Positions 9,244 through 17,215 of a stretch of DNA of 63,779 nucleotides are shown here, one piece after another. The stretch comes from Arthrobacter sp. Soil736. Its GTDB lineage: Bacteria; Actinomycetota; Actinomycetes; Actinomycetales; Micrococcaceae. The position numbers were made by a program, and so were the translations under genes. Location: positions 323,677-387,455 of the forward strand of contig NZ_LMSB01000045.1 of the NCBI RefSeq assembly GCF_001428005.1. Direction: 5' to 3'. The notes below the pieces were generated by a model that was not told the origin of the DNA, did no database searches, and saw nothing but the letters and a program-made list of their open reading frames with translations. Every line of letters starts with the position of its first letter. The stretch's first letter is position 1.

Positions 9244-10080
9244 TCAGCGCTTTGGGGCCTCGGACAATGACAGCGCCTCGTCCAGCACTTTGCCGAAGTT
9301 CGCGGCGTCGTGCGCGAAGCGGCCCAGGAACAGGCCCGACACGCCCTCAAGCGTAGGCAGCAGCCCGGGTTTCGCGGAGCCTCCGTAGATGACCGGCAGT
9401 TCCTGCAAACCGGGGCCGCCGTCCACGGGGTGGGCGGCCAGCAGTTCGCGCAGGGAACGCACGACGGCGGACACGTACGCCGCGCTGGCCGGCTCGGCAG
9501 CGCCGATGGCCCAGACGGGCTCATAGGCGATGACCAGCCGGGACGCGAGGTCCCAGTCGCCGCTGACCGCGGCCTCAATCTGTCCGTGCACAACCGCGGC
9601 GGCCGCTTCGGCGCTGCCAGCGGGATCGGCGTCCGCAGCCGGTGCGGCCTCCTCCCCGACGCACAGCAGCGGGGTGACTCCGGCGCCGTCGGCCGCCTTG
9701 ACCTTGAGCGCAACCATGGCGTCGTCCTCGCCGAAGTGCCGGCGCCGTTCGGCGTGGCCGATTTCGACGAGCCGGACGGCCAGCTCTGCAAGGAGCGACG
9801 GCGACACTTCCCCGGTCCACGGGCCGTCCGCCCAGCCGCAGTTCTGCGCTCCGAGGATCAGCGGCGAGCCGGCAATGAACTCGCCGGCCGCCGGCAGCAC
9901 GGGAAAGGACGGGATGACGAACGGGACCACCCGCCCTGCCGCGAGGGCCGGACGGGCATCCACTTCATGCCGCAGCTCGCCCAGCCAGCGCAGGCTGTCC
10001 CGGTAGCCGAGGTACATCTTGGTGCTGACTCCGACGTAAATGGTTCCGGCGTCGGTGCCGGCTGGGCCGGGCTGCGTCAT
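9244..10080 (-). CDS. lerI: Triosephosphate-isomerase-family enzyme, candidate L-erythrulose-1-phosphate isomerase (LerI-like)
   Basis: A 278-residue TIM-barrel isomerase. Catalytic residues of triosephosphate isomerases are kept: Lys in VGVSTKMYLG, His in EIGHAERRRHF and Glu in IAYEPVWAIG; the phosphate loop reads YGGSAKPG. The N-terminus (STK instead of the usual NWKM) and the gene context argue against the glycolytic enzyme, which in actinobacteria lies with gap and pgk. In Mycobacterium smegmatis the TIM-family LerI converts L-erythrulose 1-phosphate to D-erythrulose 4-phosphate, and here a DhaK-type kinase and an RpiB-type isomerase lie in the same minus-strand run. Start ATG 10080 has AGGAA upstream. 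A hairpin separates it from the preceding transporter, so it may have its own promoter. Confidence 0.8.
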   Translation of the reverse strand: MTQPGPAGTDAGTIYVGVSTKMYLGYRDSLRWLGELRHEVDARPALAAGRVVPFVIPSFPVLPAAGEFIAGSPLILGAQNCGWADGPWTGEVSPSLLAELAVRLVEIGHAERRRHFGEDDAMVALKVKAADGAGVTPLLCVGEEAAPAADADPAGSAEAAAAVVHGQIEAAVSGDWDLASRLVIAYEPVWAIGAAEPASAAYVSAVVRSLRELLAAHPVDGGPGLQELPVIYGGSAKPGLLPTLEGVSGLFLGRFAHDAANFGKVLDEALSLSEAPKR

Positions 10081-10130
10081 GTGGTTTCCTGCCGTTTCGT
10101 TTCTTGGACTGACATTCCTGGACTGACATC

Positions 10131-10161
10131 GGTGCCCGATCGAGAATCTCGATCGGGCACC
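10131..10161. terminator. Hairpin between MFS transporter and TIM-type isomerase
   Basis: A 31-base perfect palindrome (15-bp arms around one central base, arms starting GGTGCCCGATCGAGA) directly follows the MFS gene on the minus strand. It probably ends or attenuates transcription before the TIM-type isomerase gene. Confidence 0.7.
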
Positions 10162-10180
10162 AGCCAGCCTGTTGCCGTGC

Positions 10181-11536
10181 CTACTTTTCCAGGAGTTCGT
10201 CGGCTTTGTTCCGGAACTTCCGGGTACCGAACATCATGGCTGCTGCGAGGAACGGCAGCACACCAAGGGCATACACACCCATGGTTCCGGTGTCCGATGC
10301 GGTGACCTGGTTGACCGTGGTCCGCAGGATCGGGGCCACGAAGCCGCCCAGGTTACCGAGCGAGTTGATGAGTCCGATGCCGGCCGCGGCTGCGGTTCCG
10401 GTGAGGAACGCCGTCGGGTAGGACCAGGCGATGGGACCGATCGAGAGGAAGCTGCAGACCGCCAGCGAAATGAAGACGATGCCCAGCGCCGGGACGTGGT
10501 TGGCGCCGGCCCAGGCCGAGCCGAAGATGCAGAGGCCGGTGGAGATGAACAGCCCGGTGCCCCAGACACGGCGGCGGACCACCGTGTTTGCCGCCTTGCC
10601 GATGAAGTAGCAGGCGAAGATGCCGAAGAACCACGGGATGGCCGCCATGAGGCCGACGGCGAGGCCCACCTTCTGGCCGGTCAGCTGCGCCACCTGCTGC
10701 GGGAGGTAGAACGTCACGCCGTAAACAGCGATCTGGAGGCAGAAGTAGATCACCGTGAAGTACCAGACCTTGCCGTTCTTCATGGCCGCGAGCACGCCAC
10801 GGGGACCCGTTTCTTCCTTGACGGTGTCCTCAAGGGCCATGACGTCAAGCAGTGCCTTCTTCTCGTCCTTGTTCAGGAACTTGGCGTCCTGCGGGCTGTT
10901 GATGAGGAAGAAGTAGGCGGCAACACCGGCGAGCACGGCCAGCATGCCCTCGACGAAGAACATGACCTGCCAGCCCTGGACGCCGGGGACCTGGTCGCCG
11001 ATGTTGATCAGCCAGCCGGACAGCGGTGCGCCCATCATCTGGGAGAACGGCTGGGCCAGGTAGAAGATGGCGAACATCTTGACGCGGACCTTGTTCGGGA
11101 ACCAGGCCGCCAGGAACATGATGACGCCCGGGAACAGCCCGGCCTCGGTCACACCGAGCAGGAACCGCAGGATGATGAACGAAGTTTCGCCCTGGACGAA
11201 GGCGAAGCAGGCCGAGACGATGCCCCAGGTGATGGCGATACGTGCCAGCCAGACCTTGGCGCCGAACTTGGTCAGCAGGAGGTTGGACGGGATCTCGAAC
11301 AGGGCGTAGCCGATGAAGAAGATGCCCGCGCCGAGGGCATACGCGCCGGCGGTGATGCCCTTGTCCACGCCGAGGGCTGCCTCGGCGAAGCCCACGTTGG
11401 TGCGGTCCAGGAAGGCCACGACGTAGAGGATGACGAGCATCGGCATGAGCCGGAAGGACGCCTTGGAGATGGCCGATTTGAGAATCGGCGAGTCCAGCAG
11501 CTCCTTGGTGGTGGACGTCGTTGTTGTGACAGTCAT
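10181..11536 (-). CDS. MFS transporter, anion:cation symporter (ACS) type
   Basis: A 451-residue, 12-helix permease. The N-terminus (LMPMLVILYVVAFLDRTNVGFA) and the loop RFLLGVTEAGLFPGVIMFLAAWFP are typical of the ACS subfamily, whose members take up organic anions such as hexuronates, galactonate, tartrate or threonate with protons. A long cytoplasmic loop (about residues 200-250) sits between helices 6 and 7. Start ATG 11536 is preceded by GAGGAGTTTGA. It is the likely uptake system of the tetrulose cluster and suggests an acidic sugar as the external substrate rather than a neutral polyol. A paralogue with the same partner type lies at 55947-57311. Confidence 0.88.
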   Translation of the reverse strand: MTVTTTTSTTKELLDSPILKSAISKASFRLMPMLVILYVVAFLDRTNVGFAEAALGVDKGITAGAYALGAGIFFIGYALFEIPSNLLLTKFGAKVWLARIAITWGIVSACFAFVQGETSFIILRFLLGVTEAGLFPGVIMFLAAWFPNKVRVKMFAIFYLAQPFSQMMGAPLSGWLINIGDQVPGVQGWQVMFFVEGMLAVLAGVAAYFFLINSPQDAKFLNKDEKKALLDVMALEDTVKEETGPRGVLAAMKNGKVWYFTVIYFCLQIAVYGVTFYLPQQVAQLTGQKVGLAVGLMAAIPWFFGIFACYFIGKAANTVVRRRVWGTGLFISTGLCIFGSAWAGANHVPALGIVFISLAVCSFLSIGPIAWSYPTAFLTGTAAAAGIGLINSLGNLGGFVAPILRTTVNQVTASDTGTMGVYALGVLPFLAAAMMFGTRKFRNKADELLEK

Positions 11537-11636
11537 TCAAACTCCTCGTTGAGTAAGTCAGTGAGCAAATCAGGAGGGCAAATCGATGAGACCGATTCGG
11601 TGCGGATCAGTCAGGTAAATCAGTGGAGCGCCGCCC

Positions 11637-11801
11637 TCAAAGCGAGAACGCAATGAGCAGTACGCCGACCAGGCTGGCGAGGACGCCGACGGCCAGGTAG
11701 ATCTTCCGTTCCCTGGTCCACGAGCTGAATCCGGCGGCGACTGCCTGGGTGCTGGCCGGGCGGGCGCTTGCCGCCCGGGCGTGGTGGCTGTTCTGGGCCA
11801 T
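11637..11801 (-). CDS. Small single-pass membrane protein, 54 aa
   Basis: A short open frame between the SDR and transporter genes. It starts at an ATG at 11801 preceded by an excellent ribosome site (AGGAAGGA, 5 bases away), 11 bases after the SDR stop. The product has a Ser/Ala/His-rich N-terminus, a basic stretch WTRERK and one membrane helix, IYLAVGVLASLVGVLLIAF, ending two residues later. Layout (positive flank inside, short C-tail) suggests N-in topology. It lies 100 bases upstream of the MFS gene and on the same strand, so it may assist or regulate that transporter; this is inference. No family recognised. Confidence 0.75.
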   Translation of the reverse strand: MAQNSHHARAASARPASTQAVAAGFSSWTRERKIYLAVGVLASLVGVLLIAFSL

Positions 11802-11812
11802 GGTGGTCCTTC

Positions 11813-12580
11813 CTAGTGCATGTAGAGTCCGCCGTCCACATTCAGCGTCTGGCCGGAGATGTATCCGGCGTCCTCGCTGATGAGGAAGGCGATGGCTGCT
11901 GCGATGTCGCGGGGGGAGCCGACGCGGTTGACCACGAGGTCCTTGGTGAGTTCGTCCTTCCGTTCCTGGCTCAGGGTGCCGCCCATGATGTCGGTGTCGA
12001 CGGGGCCCGGAGAGATGGCGTTAACCGTGATGTCGTACTCCCCCAGCTCGCGGGCGGTGGAGCGGGTCAGGCCGATCACACCGGCCTTCGCCACGGAGTA
12101 CGGGGTCTTGGAGAACGTTCCGCCGCCGCGCTGGGCGGAGACGTAGGAGATGTTTACGATGCGTCCGATCCGGTTCTTCACCATGGACTCGGCGACGCGG
12201 CGCGTGGCGTAGTGGACGCCGTTGAGGTTGATGTTGAGCACGCGGTCCCACTCGGCGGCGTCAAGGTCCAGGTAAGGGACGGGCGAGCTGACGCCGGCCA
12301 CGTTGGCGAGCGCGACGATCTGGGGAAGCTCCGCCTCGATCGAGTCGATCGCGGCACGGACCGAAGCCTCGTCGGCCACGTTGGCGCCGGCGCCGTGGGC
12401 CTTCACCCCGTGCTGTTCCGCTATTTCCTTGGCTGTGGCCCGGCACAGGGCGTCGTCGAGGTCGATGATGCCGATGTTCCAGCCCTGCTCGGCGAGGTAG
12501 TTGGCCGTGGCCCGGCCGATCCCGCGCTCGGAGACGGCTCCGGTGACGATGGCGGTGCGTTCTGACGGAAAAATGCTCAT
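11813..12580 (-). CDS. Short-chain dehydrogenase/reductase, polyol or sugar-acid type
   Basis: A 255-residue classical SDR. NAD(P)-binding TGAVSERGIGRATA, structural NVAG, and the active site Ser/Tyr/Lys in NISYVSAQRGGG...PYSVAKAG are present; IDLDD after strand 2 suggests NAD preference. The frame runs on upstream to 12667, but the ATG at 12580 (MSIFPSERTAIVTG) has AGGAG and matches the family start. It shares unusual stretches, SAQRGGGT and DTDIMGGTLS.ER, with the SDR at 55135-55911, so the two are close paralogues. M. smegmatis D-threitol dehydrogenase is also an SDR; oxidation of a C4 polyol or a related acid to a ketose is a plausible job. Confidence 0.88.
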   Translation of the reverse strand: MSIFPSERTAIVTGAVSERGIGRATANYLAEQGWNIGIIDLDDALCRATAKEIAEQHGVKAHGAGANVADEASVRAAIDSIEAELPQIVALANVAGVSSPVPYLDLDAAEWDRVLNINLNGVHYATRRVAESMVKNRIGRIVNISYVSAQRGGGTFSKTPYSVAKAGVIGLTRSTARELGEYDITVNAISPGPVDTDIMGGTLSQERKDELTKDLVVNRVGSPRDIAAAIAFLISEDAGYISGQTLNVDGGLYMH

Positions 12581-12627
12581 TAATAGGCTCCTAGGTTGTG
12601 GCGAAGGACAAAGCGGGCAGGCAGCAA

Positions 12628-12661
12628 CAGTCACTGCCCGGCAAGGAACGGGCAGTGACTG
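12628..12661. terminator. Hairpin between dehydrogenase and SDR genes
   Basis: A 13-bp perfect stem (arms 12628-12640 and 12649-12661, 8-base loop) lies in the 142-base gap after the 3-hydroxyacyl-CoA-dehydrogenase-like gene. It should end or reduce transcription into the SDR-transporter genes. Confidence 0.65.
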
Positions 12662-12722
12662 ACGCATTTTTGAGGGTCCGGATCAGAGGGCCCGGACCAG
12701 TGGATTGTTAGTTGATCGGCGC

Positions 12723-13691
12723 TCAGTTGATGGGCGCCGGGCCGAGGTCCTCGATGAGCTTCTGCATCGCCACGTAGGCCTTGTTGCGGTAGGCGATCAG
12801 CTCGGGCGTGCGCTCGGCCGGGACATTCAGGAAGCCTGCGCCGGTCTTGGTGCCGAGCTTGCCTGCCTCAACGAGGTCCGTGAGGATCTTGGGCGTGGCG
12901 AAGCGCTCGGGGAAGTCGGTCTGCAGGGACTTGTAGCAGAAGTTGTAGACGTCCAGGCCGGCCATGTCGGCGATGGCGAACGGGCCGAAGAACGGGAGCC
13001 GGAAGCCGAAGGTGGTGCGGACCAGGGTGTCGACGTCCTCCGCCGTCGCAATGCCCTGTTCCACCAGCTGCGCGGCCTCGTGGAACAGCGCGTACTGCAG
13101 GCGGTTCAGCACGAATCCGGTGACGTCCTTGACCACGGCGGTCTGCTTGTTGGCGGCGTGGACGAGGTCGCGAACGGCGCCCACGGTCTCGGCCGAGGTG
13201 CCTGCGTGGGGGATGATCTCCACGCCCGGGATGAACGGCGACGGGTTGGAGAAGTGCACGCCCAGGAAGCGTTCCGGGTTGGTGACCGGTTCGGACAGGT
13301 CCGCGATGGAGATGGTGGAGGTGTTGGAACCGATGATCGCGTCAGGACGGGCGGCGGCGCTGATGCGGGCCAGCGTCTGGTGCTTGATCTCGATGACCTC
13401 GGGCACGGCCTCCTCGATGAAGTCGGCGTCCGCCACGGCCTCCTCGATGTCCTTCGCAGCCCAGAGGTTCTGCTTCAGGATCTCGGTGGATCCCACCGGG
13501 AACAGGCCGTCGGCTACGAACTGGTCGGATTCGGTGAGCAGCCGCTCGTAGTTCTTCTGCGCCACTTCGGCGGACACGTCGGCCAGGGCAACGCGTGCGC
13601 CGCCAAGGGCCAGGACCTGCGCGATGCCGCCGCCCATGTATCCCGATCCGACGACGGCAATCTTGCGCGAGCTGCTGGGTGTTTCTGTCAT
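12723..13691 (-). CDS. 3-hydroxyacyl-CoA-dehydrogenase-like NAD-binding dehydrogenase
   Basis: A 322-residue, two-domain protein of the 3-hydroxyacyl-CoA dehydrogenase superfamily. The Rossmann domain has VVGSGYMGGGIAQ, the SNTSTISI loop and the conserved VHFSNPSPFIPGVEIIPH containing the catalytic His; the C-terminal helical domain starts at GFVLNRLQYALFHEA. The superfamily also contains sugar-acid enzymes (L-gulonate 3-dehydrogenase/lambda-crystallin) and carnitine dehydrogenase. No acyl-CoA gene lies nearby; instead it is set two bases after an RpiB-type isomerase gene in a sugar cluster, so oxidation of a hydroxy group next to a carboxylate on a C4 or C5 sugar acid is more likely than beta-oxidation. 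Substrate unknown. Confidence 0.85.
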   Translation of the reverse strand: MTETPSSSRKIAVVGSGYMGGGIAQVLALGGARVALADVSAEVAQKNYERLLTESDQFVADGLFPVGSTEILKQNLWAAKDIEEAVADADFIEEAVPEVIEIKHQTLARISAAARPDAIIGSNTSTISIADLSEPVTNPERFLGVHFSNPSPFIPGVEIIPHAGTSAETVGAVRDLVHAANKQTAVVKDVTGFVLNRLQYALFHEAAQLVEQGIATAEDVDTLVRTTFGFRLPFFGPFAIADMAGLDVYNFCYKSLQTDFPERFATPKILTDLVEAGKLGTKTGAGFLNVPAERTPELIAYRNKAYVAMQKLIEDLGPAPIN

Positions 13692-13693
13692 GG

Positions 13694-14176
13694 TCAGTCA
13701 GCCTTCGTGTAGTCGGGTTCGTAGGAGCAGATGGCCTCCACCTTGGCGGCCGAGGACGAGTTCTCGTCGAAGCGGTGCCCGAGCCATTCGCCCACGAGCT
13801 TCTTGGCGAGCTCCAGGCCGATCACGCGCTGGCCCAGGGTGAGGACCTGGGCGTTGTTGCTCAGGACGGAGCGTTCCACGGAGTAGCTGTCGTGTGCGGT
13901 GACGGCACGGATTCCGGGTACCTTGTTGGCCGCGATGGCCACGCCGAGCCCGGTGCCGCAGATCAGCAGCGCGCGGTCGGCCTCGCCCTCGGCCACTTTG
14001 CGGGCGGCGTTGACGGCGACGTGCGGGTAGGCGGTGGAATCGTTGGCGCCCACGCCGATGTCCAGCACCGATGCCACGCGGCTGTCTGCCTCCAGCAGGG
14101 CCTTCAGCGCTTCCTTGTATTCGACGCCGGCCTCATCGTTGCCGATGACAATGCGCCAGCCTGCGGTGTCAGTCAT
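13694..14176 (-). CDS. derI: RpiB/LacAB-family sugar-phosphate isomerase, candidate D-erythrulose-4-phosphate isomerase (DerI-like)
   Basis: A 160-residue RpiB-type isomerase. The fold and the catalytic CGTGLG loop (ICGTGLGVAIAANKVPGIRAV) are kept, while the first loop is GNDEAG instead of the usual GSDHAG of ribose-5-phosphate isomerase B, a change expected for another substrate. In M. smegmatis DerI and Brucella EryI, RpiB-type enzymes turn D-erythrulose 4-phosphate into D-erythrose 4-phosphate. The ATG at 14176 has GGAG seven bases upstream and overlaps the kinase stop by 8 bases; an ATG at 14188 is less likely. Translational coupling with the kinase is expected. Confidence 0.85.
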   Translation of the reverse strand: MTDTAGWRIVIGNDEAGVEYKEALKALLEADSRVASVLDIGVGANDSTAYPHVAVNAARKVAEGEADRALLICGTGLGVAIAANKVPGIRAVTAHDSYSVERSVLSNNAQVLTLGQRVIGLELAKKLVGEWLGHRFDENSSSAAKVEAICSYEPDYTKAD

Positions 14177-15947
14177 TTTTTGCTCCATTTCCGGCCGCTG
14201 CGGCCAGCTTAGAATTGTCGGCGCCCGGGGTCCCGGCGCCGGATTCGATGTACGTGGCGATCCGCTCGGTGATCAGCCCGAAGGAGACTGCGCCGGGATC
14301 GGGGTGGCCGAGGCTCTTTTCGGCCAGGGGGCGGGCCCGGCCTTTGAGGGGGCGAAGGTCCGCAGTCTGCCGGGCGGCTTCCGTTGCTGCGGCAGCGGCT
14401 TCGGCGAGGGCGCTGCCCAAGGAGGCGCCGCCGTCGGACGCTTTCAGGAAGGCGTCCCGGAACGGCAGGAGCGCGTCAACCATGGTCTTGTCCCCCGGTT
14501 CCGCCTTGCCGAGTTCGGTGATGGCGTCCGTGAACGCCGTGACGGCGGCTGCCGCGTCCGCGGCCTGGTACGACTCGCGGTTGCCCAGGGCCAGGCCCGC
14601 GGCGATCACGGCGGATCCCCACAGCGCCCCGGAGGTTCCGCCGGCGCGCTCGCTCCACGCTTCGCCGGCCTCGGTGAGGACGCGTTCAACCGAGGCTCCG
14701 GCCGCCGCGTTCTGCTCGCCCGCGGCCGTTGCGGCGTCAACACCGCGGCGCATGCCGATGCCGTGGTCGCCGTCGCCGGCGATGGCGTCCAGGTTGCCGA
14801 GTTCCTCTTCATGTTCGACGACGACGTCCCGCACCTGGGCGAGCACGGCGGCTGCCAGCCGGCCCAGGTCGGCGGACGCCGCGGTGGCCTTCTCGGTCTC
14901 TTCGGCTGCCGCGGCTTCGGGTCCGGCCATTTCGCGGCGGGCACGCGGTGCGAGGTTGCCCTTGCGGTACGCCGGGGTGTCAGCCGGGGCCGCCCAGAAC
15001 TGCTCGAGTTCGTCGTCGAGCCACAGGAGGGTGAGCGAGAGTCCGGACATGTCCAGGCTCGTGACCAGCTCGCCGCATTCCGGCTCCACCAGGGTCAGGC
15101 CGGCCTTGCTGAGGAGCTTTTCGACCTTGCCGAACAGGAGGAACAGTTCGTCGTACTTGACCGTGCCCAGGCCGTTGACGATCGCCACCACGCGGTCACC
15201 GGCGTCTTCGGGCTTGTCCGCCAGGAGGCGGGAGACCAGCAGCTCGGCCAGTTCGGAGGCGGTGGGCATCGGGTGTTCGGAGATGCCGGGCTCGCCGTGG
15301 ATGCCCAGGCCCAGGGACATCTGGCCGGCCGGCACCTGGAAGAGCGGCTCGGAGGCGCCGGGCAGCGTGCAGCCGCCGAAGGCCACGCCCAGGGAGCGGG
15401 TGCGCTGGTTGGTCTTGATGGCCAGCCGTTCCACCTCGTCCAGGTCCAGGCCGGCCTCGGCTGCGGCGCCTGCGATCTTGAAGACCGTGAGGTCACCGGC
15501 GATGCCGCGGCGCTTTTCGATCTGGTCCAGCGGGGCGCTGGCGATGTCGTCGGTGACCAGCACGGTGCGGGTCTCGATGCCTTCGGCGTTGAGCCGCAGC
15601 TGGGCCTGGCCGAAGTGCAGGACGTCGCCGGCGTAGTTGCCGTAGCTGAGGAGCACTCCGCCGCCGGCGTTGGCGGCCTTGGCCACGCGGTAGACCTGCC
15701 CGGCGGCGGGCGAGGCGAACATGTTGCCGCAGGCGGAGGCTGCGGCCAGGCCCGGGCCGACGAGTCCGGCGAAGGCCGGGTAGTGTCCCGAGCCGCCGCC
15801 GATCACGAGTGCCACCTGGCCGGGGGTCATTTCGGTGGAGCGGACGACGCCGCCGTCCACGCGGGCAACATAGCCGCGGTTGGCAGCCACGAAGCCGTCC
15901 AGCGCCTCATCCGCGAAATCAGCGGGATTGTCGAAGATCTGGGTCAT
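14169..15947 (-). CDS. lerK: DhaK-DhaL fusion kinase, candidate erythrulose kinase (LerK/DerK-like)
   Basis: A 592-residue ATP-dependent ketose kinase of the dihydroxyacetone kinase family. Residues 1-330 are a DhaK domain, with VIGGGSGHYPAFAG and the His that binds the substrate carbonyl covalently, His217 in GLGIHGEPGI. Residues 370-570 are a DhaL domain with the Mg-ATP motif IAGDGDHGIGMRRG. A linker rich in Ala/Glu joins them. The ATP-using fused form differs from PTS-dependent DhaK/DhaL/DhaM. In M. smegmatis, LerK and DerK of this family phosphorylate L- and D-erythrulose, and the two isomerase types needed downstream are both present here. Dihydroxyacetone is the alternative substrate. 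Start ATG 15947 follows GAGGA. It is preceded by a repeat/hairpin region. Confidence 0.85.
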   Translation of the reverse strand: MTQIFDNPADFADEALDGFVAANRGYVARVDGGVVRSTEMTPGQVALVIGGGSGHYPAFAGLVGPGLAAASACGNMFASPAAGQVYRVAKAANAGGGVLLSYGNYAGDVLHFGQAQLRLNAEGIETRTVLVTDDIASAPLDQIEKRRGIAGDLTVFKIAGAAAEAGLDLDEVERLAIKTNQRTRSLGVAFGGCTLPGASEPLFQVPAGQMSLGLGIHGEPGISEHPMPTASELAELLVSRLLADKPEDAGDRVVAIVNGLGTVKYDELFLLFGKVEKLLSKAGLTLVEPECGELVTSLDMSGLSLTLLWLDDELEQFWAAPADTPAYRKGNLAPRARREMAGPEAAAAEETEKATAASADLGRLAAAVLAQVRDVVVEHEEELGNLDAIAGDGDHGIGMRRGVDAATAAGEQNAAAGASVERVLTEAGEAWSERAGGTSGALWGSAVIAAGLALGNRESYQAADAAAAVTAFTDAITELGKAEPGDKTMVDALLPFRDAFLKASDGGASLGSALAEAAAAATEAARQTADLRPLKGRARPLAEKSLGHPDPGAVSFGLITERIATYIESGAGTPGADNSKLAAAAGNGAKND

Positions 15948-15990
15948 GGTTCCTCATTGAATCCGAGTTGGGTTGATCAGTTCTGGTGGG

Positions 15991-16096
15991 CTCCGGTGGG
16001 AACCTGACTTCCGGAGGGCCCCGGGATGGCGGCCGTCCGAGCGCTGCCCGGCGGCCGCCGTCGGAAGTCAGGCTCCGGTGGGAACCTGACTTCCGG
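15991..16096. repeat. Direct repeat with internal hairpin between epimerase and kinase genes
   Basis: A 24-base sequence is repeated exactly at 15991-16014 and 16073-16096. An 11-base inverted copy of its core (CGGAAGTCAGG, 16062-16072) pairs with either direct copy (16003-16013 or 16085-16095), giving two mutually exclusive hairpins. It fills the gap after the isomerase/epimerase gene on the minus strand and could be a terminator, an attenuator or a mobile repeat relic. Confidence 0.7.
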
Positions 16097-16100
16097 GAGA

Positions 16101-17117
16101 TTAGGAGCTGGCGAGTTCGACGGCGGCCGGCTGCTGCCGTCCCTGTGCCACGAGGCTCTTGCCGAGAGCGTAGCCGTCCTTCTTGGGCAGGACGTGGCGG
16201 CGCAGGTAGTCCTGGTTGCCGGCCGTCACGGAGAGGCCGTCGCCACCATAGTGCTCCGTGCAGATGATGCCCTGGTAGCCGGCGGCGATGGCCACTTTGA
16301 ACGCCTCGCGGTAGTTGATGAGGCCGCTTTCCATGGGGGCGGGCATGGCGACGTAGCTGTCGCGGGCCACGTCCTCGTCACGGATGTAGTTCTTCATGTG
16401 CCAGTAGTTCGAGTACGGCATGGTCTTGGCGACCATTTCGCGCCAGTCCTCGATGGGGCGGTGCAGGCGGATCAGGTTTCCGATGTCCGGGTTGAGGCCC
16501 ACGTTGGCGAGCCCGATGTCCTGGACCAGCTGAACGGACGAGTCTGCCGTGCCGAGGTAGGTGTCCTCGTACATTTCGAGCGAGAGCAGGACGCCGACCT
16601 CTGCGGCGTGACGGCCCAGTTCGCGGAAGCGGGTGACGGCCTTGTTCCAGGCGTCCTTGTCCCCCACCGGGTCCTTGTAGCCTTCGACGGTCCAGAACCA
16701 AAGCTGCTTCTGCTGCTCCGCGGTGATCGCCTGGTGCAGGCCGAAGGAGACAACCTCGCAGCCGAGTTCGGCGGCGGCGTCGATGGTGCGGTGGCTGTAC
16801 TCGAGGTTGGCTTCCCAGTTGCCTTCTTCGATCACGCTGCGGCGGATGGCCGAGATGACCGGGATGCCGATGCCCACATTCTGGGCGGTCTGCTTGAACT
16901 CGGCGAGGCGCTCCTTGCTGAGATCGCCGGGGCGGACCCAACTGTCCGTGAGGTCGGCGTTGCTGAAGCCCGCTTCCTTGACCTCGGTCAGGACCTCGGC
17001 CCAGGCGGACGCGTCGGCGTCGTTGATGTGGTTGCCCTGCGCGTCGATGCCGGGGAACTGCAGCAGCGCTGCGGTGATGGGCCAGTTATCAGCTGTGTAA
17101 GCCACGTTGTTGTTCAC
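16101..17117 (-). CDS. Sugar phosphate isomerase/epimerase-like TIM-barrel protein
   Basis: A 338-residue protein of the xylose-isomerase-like TIM-barrel superfamily. Probable metal ligands lie at the ends of strands: Glu in SLEMYEDTY, Asp in GLNPDIGNL, His in YWHMKNYI and Glu in IICTEHYGG. Members act as isomerases, epimerases, dehydratases or decarboxylases on sugars and sugar acids, so the fold alone does not fix the reaction. It is the first gene after the regulator-bound promoter region, with TCCTATAGGA 20-30 bases upstream of its ATG at 17117. In the known D-apionate route a decarboxylase yields L-erythrulose; whether this protein does something comparable is untested. Confidence 0.82.
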   Translation of the reverse strand: MNNNVAYTADNWPITAALLQFPGIDAQGNHINDADASAWAEVLTEVKEAGFSNADLTDSWVRPGDLSKERLAEFKQTAQNVGIGIPVISAIRRSVIEEGNWEANLEYSHRTIDAAAELGCEVVSFGLHQAITAEQQKQLWFWTVEGYKDPVGDKDAWNKAVTRFRELGRHAAEVGVLLSLEMYEDTYLGTADSSVQLVQDIGLANVGLNPDIGNLIRLHRPIEDWREMVAKTMPYSNYWHMKNYIRDEDVARDSYVAMPAPMESGLINYREAFKVAIAAGYQGIICTEHYGGDGLSVTAGNQDYLRRHVLPKKDGYALGKSLVAQGRQQPAAVELASS

Positions 17118-17136
17118 TCCTTTGTGGAATCCTCTT

Positions 17137-17215
17137 TCCTATAGGATTGACCATCCGGAAGAGGTTGTCAAGGTCACAGGGCCTTGTTCGGGAACAATCG
17201 TAGATCCTATATGGA
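17137..17215. promoter_or_regulatory. Two GntR operator candidates (TCCTATAGGA type) before the tetrulose cluster
   Basis: The perfect palindrome TCCTATAGGA lies at 17137-17146, and a close variant ATCCTATATGGA at 17204-17215, both in the 316-base gap between the epimerase start (17117) and the end of the GntR gene (17434). A third copy lies just before the GntR gene at 18173-18181. Placement at the first catabolic gene and at the regulator gene is what an autoregulated FCD-GntR repressor would need. Apart from a GC-rich stretch with three GGCGCGTGGCGG-like repeats near 17260-17300, nothing else is seen in the gap. Confidence 0.65.

Noticed and set aside
9244..10080. Glycolytic triosephosphate isomerase (tpiA)
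   Set aside because: The loop STKMYLG differs from the usual NWKM type, and gap/pgk are not adjacent; the kinase and RpiB neighbours favour a tetrulose-phosphate enzyme.
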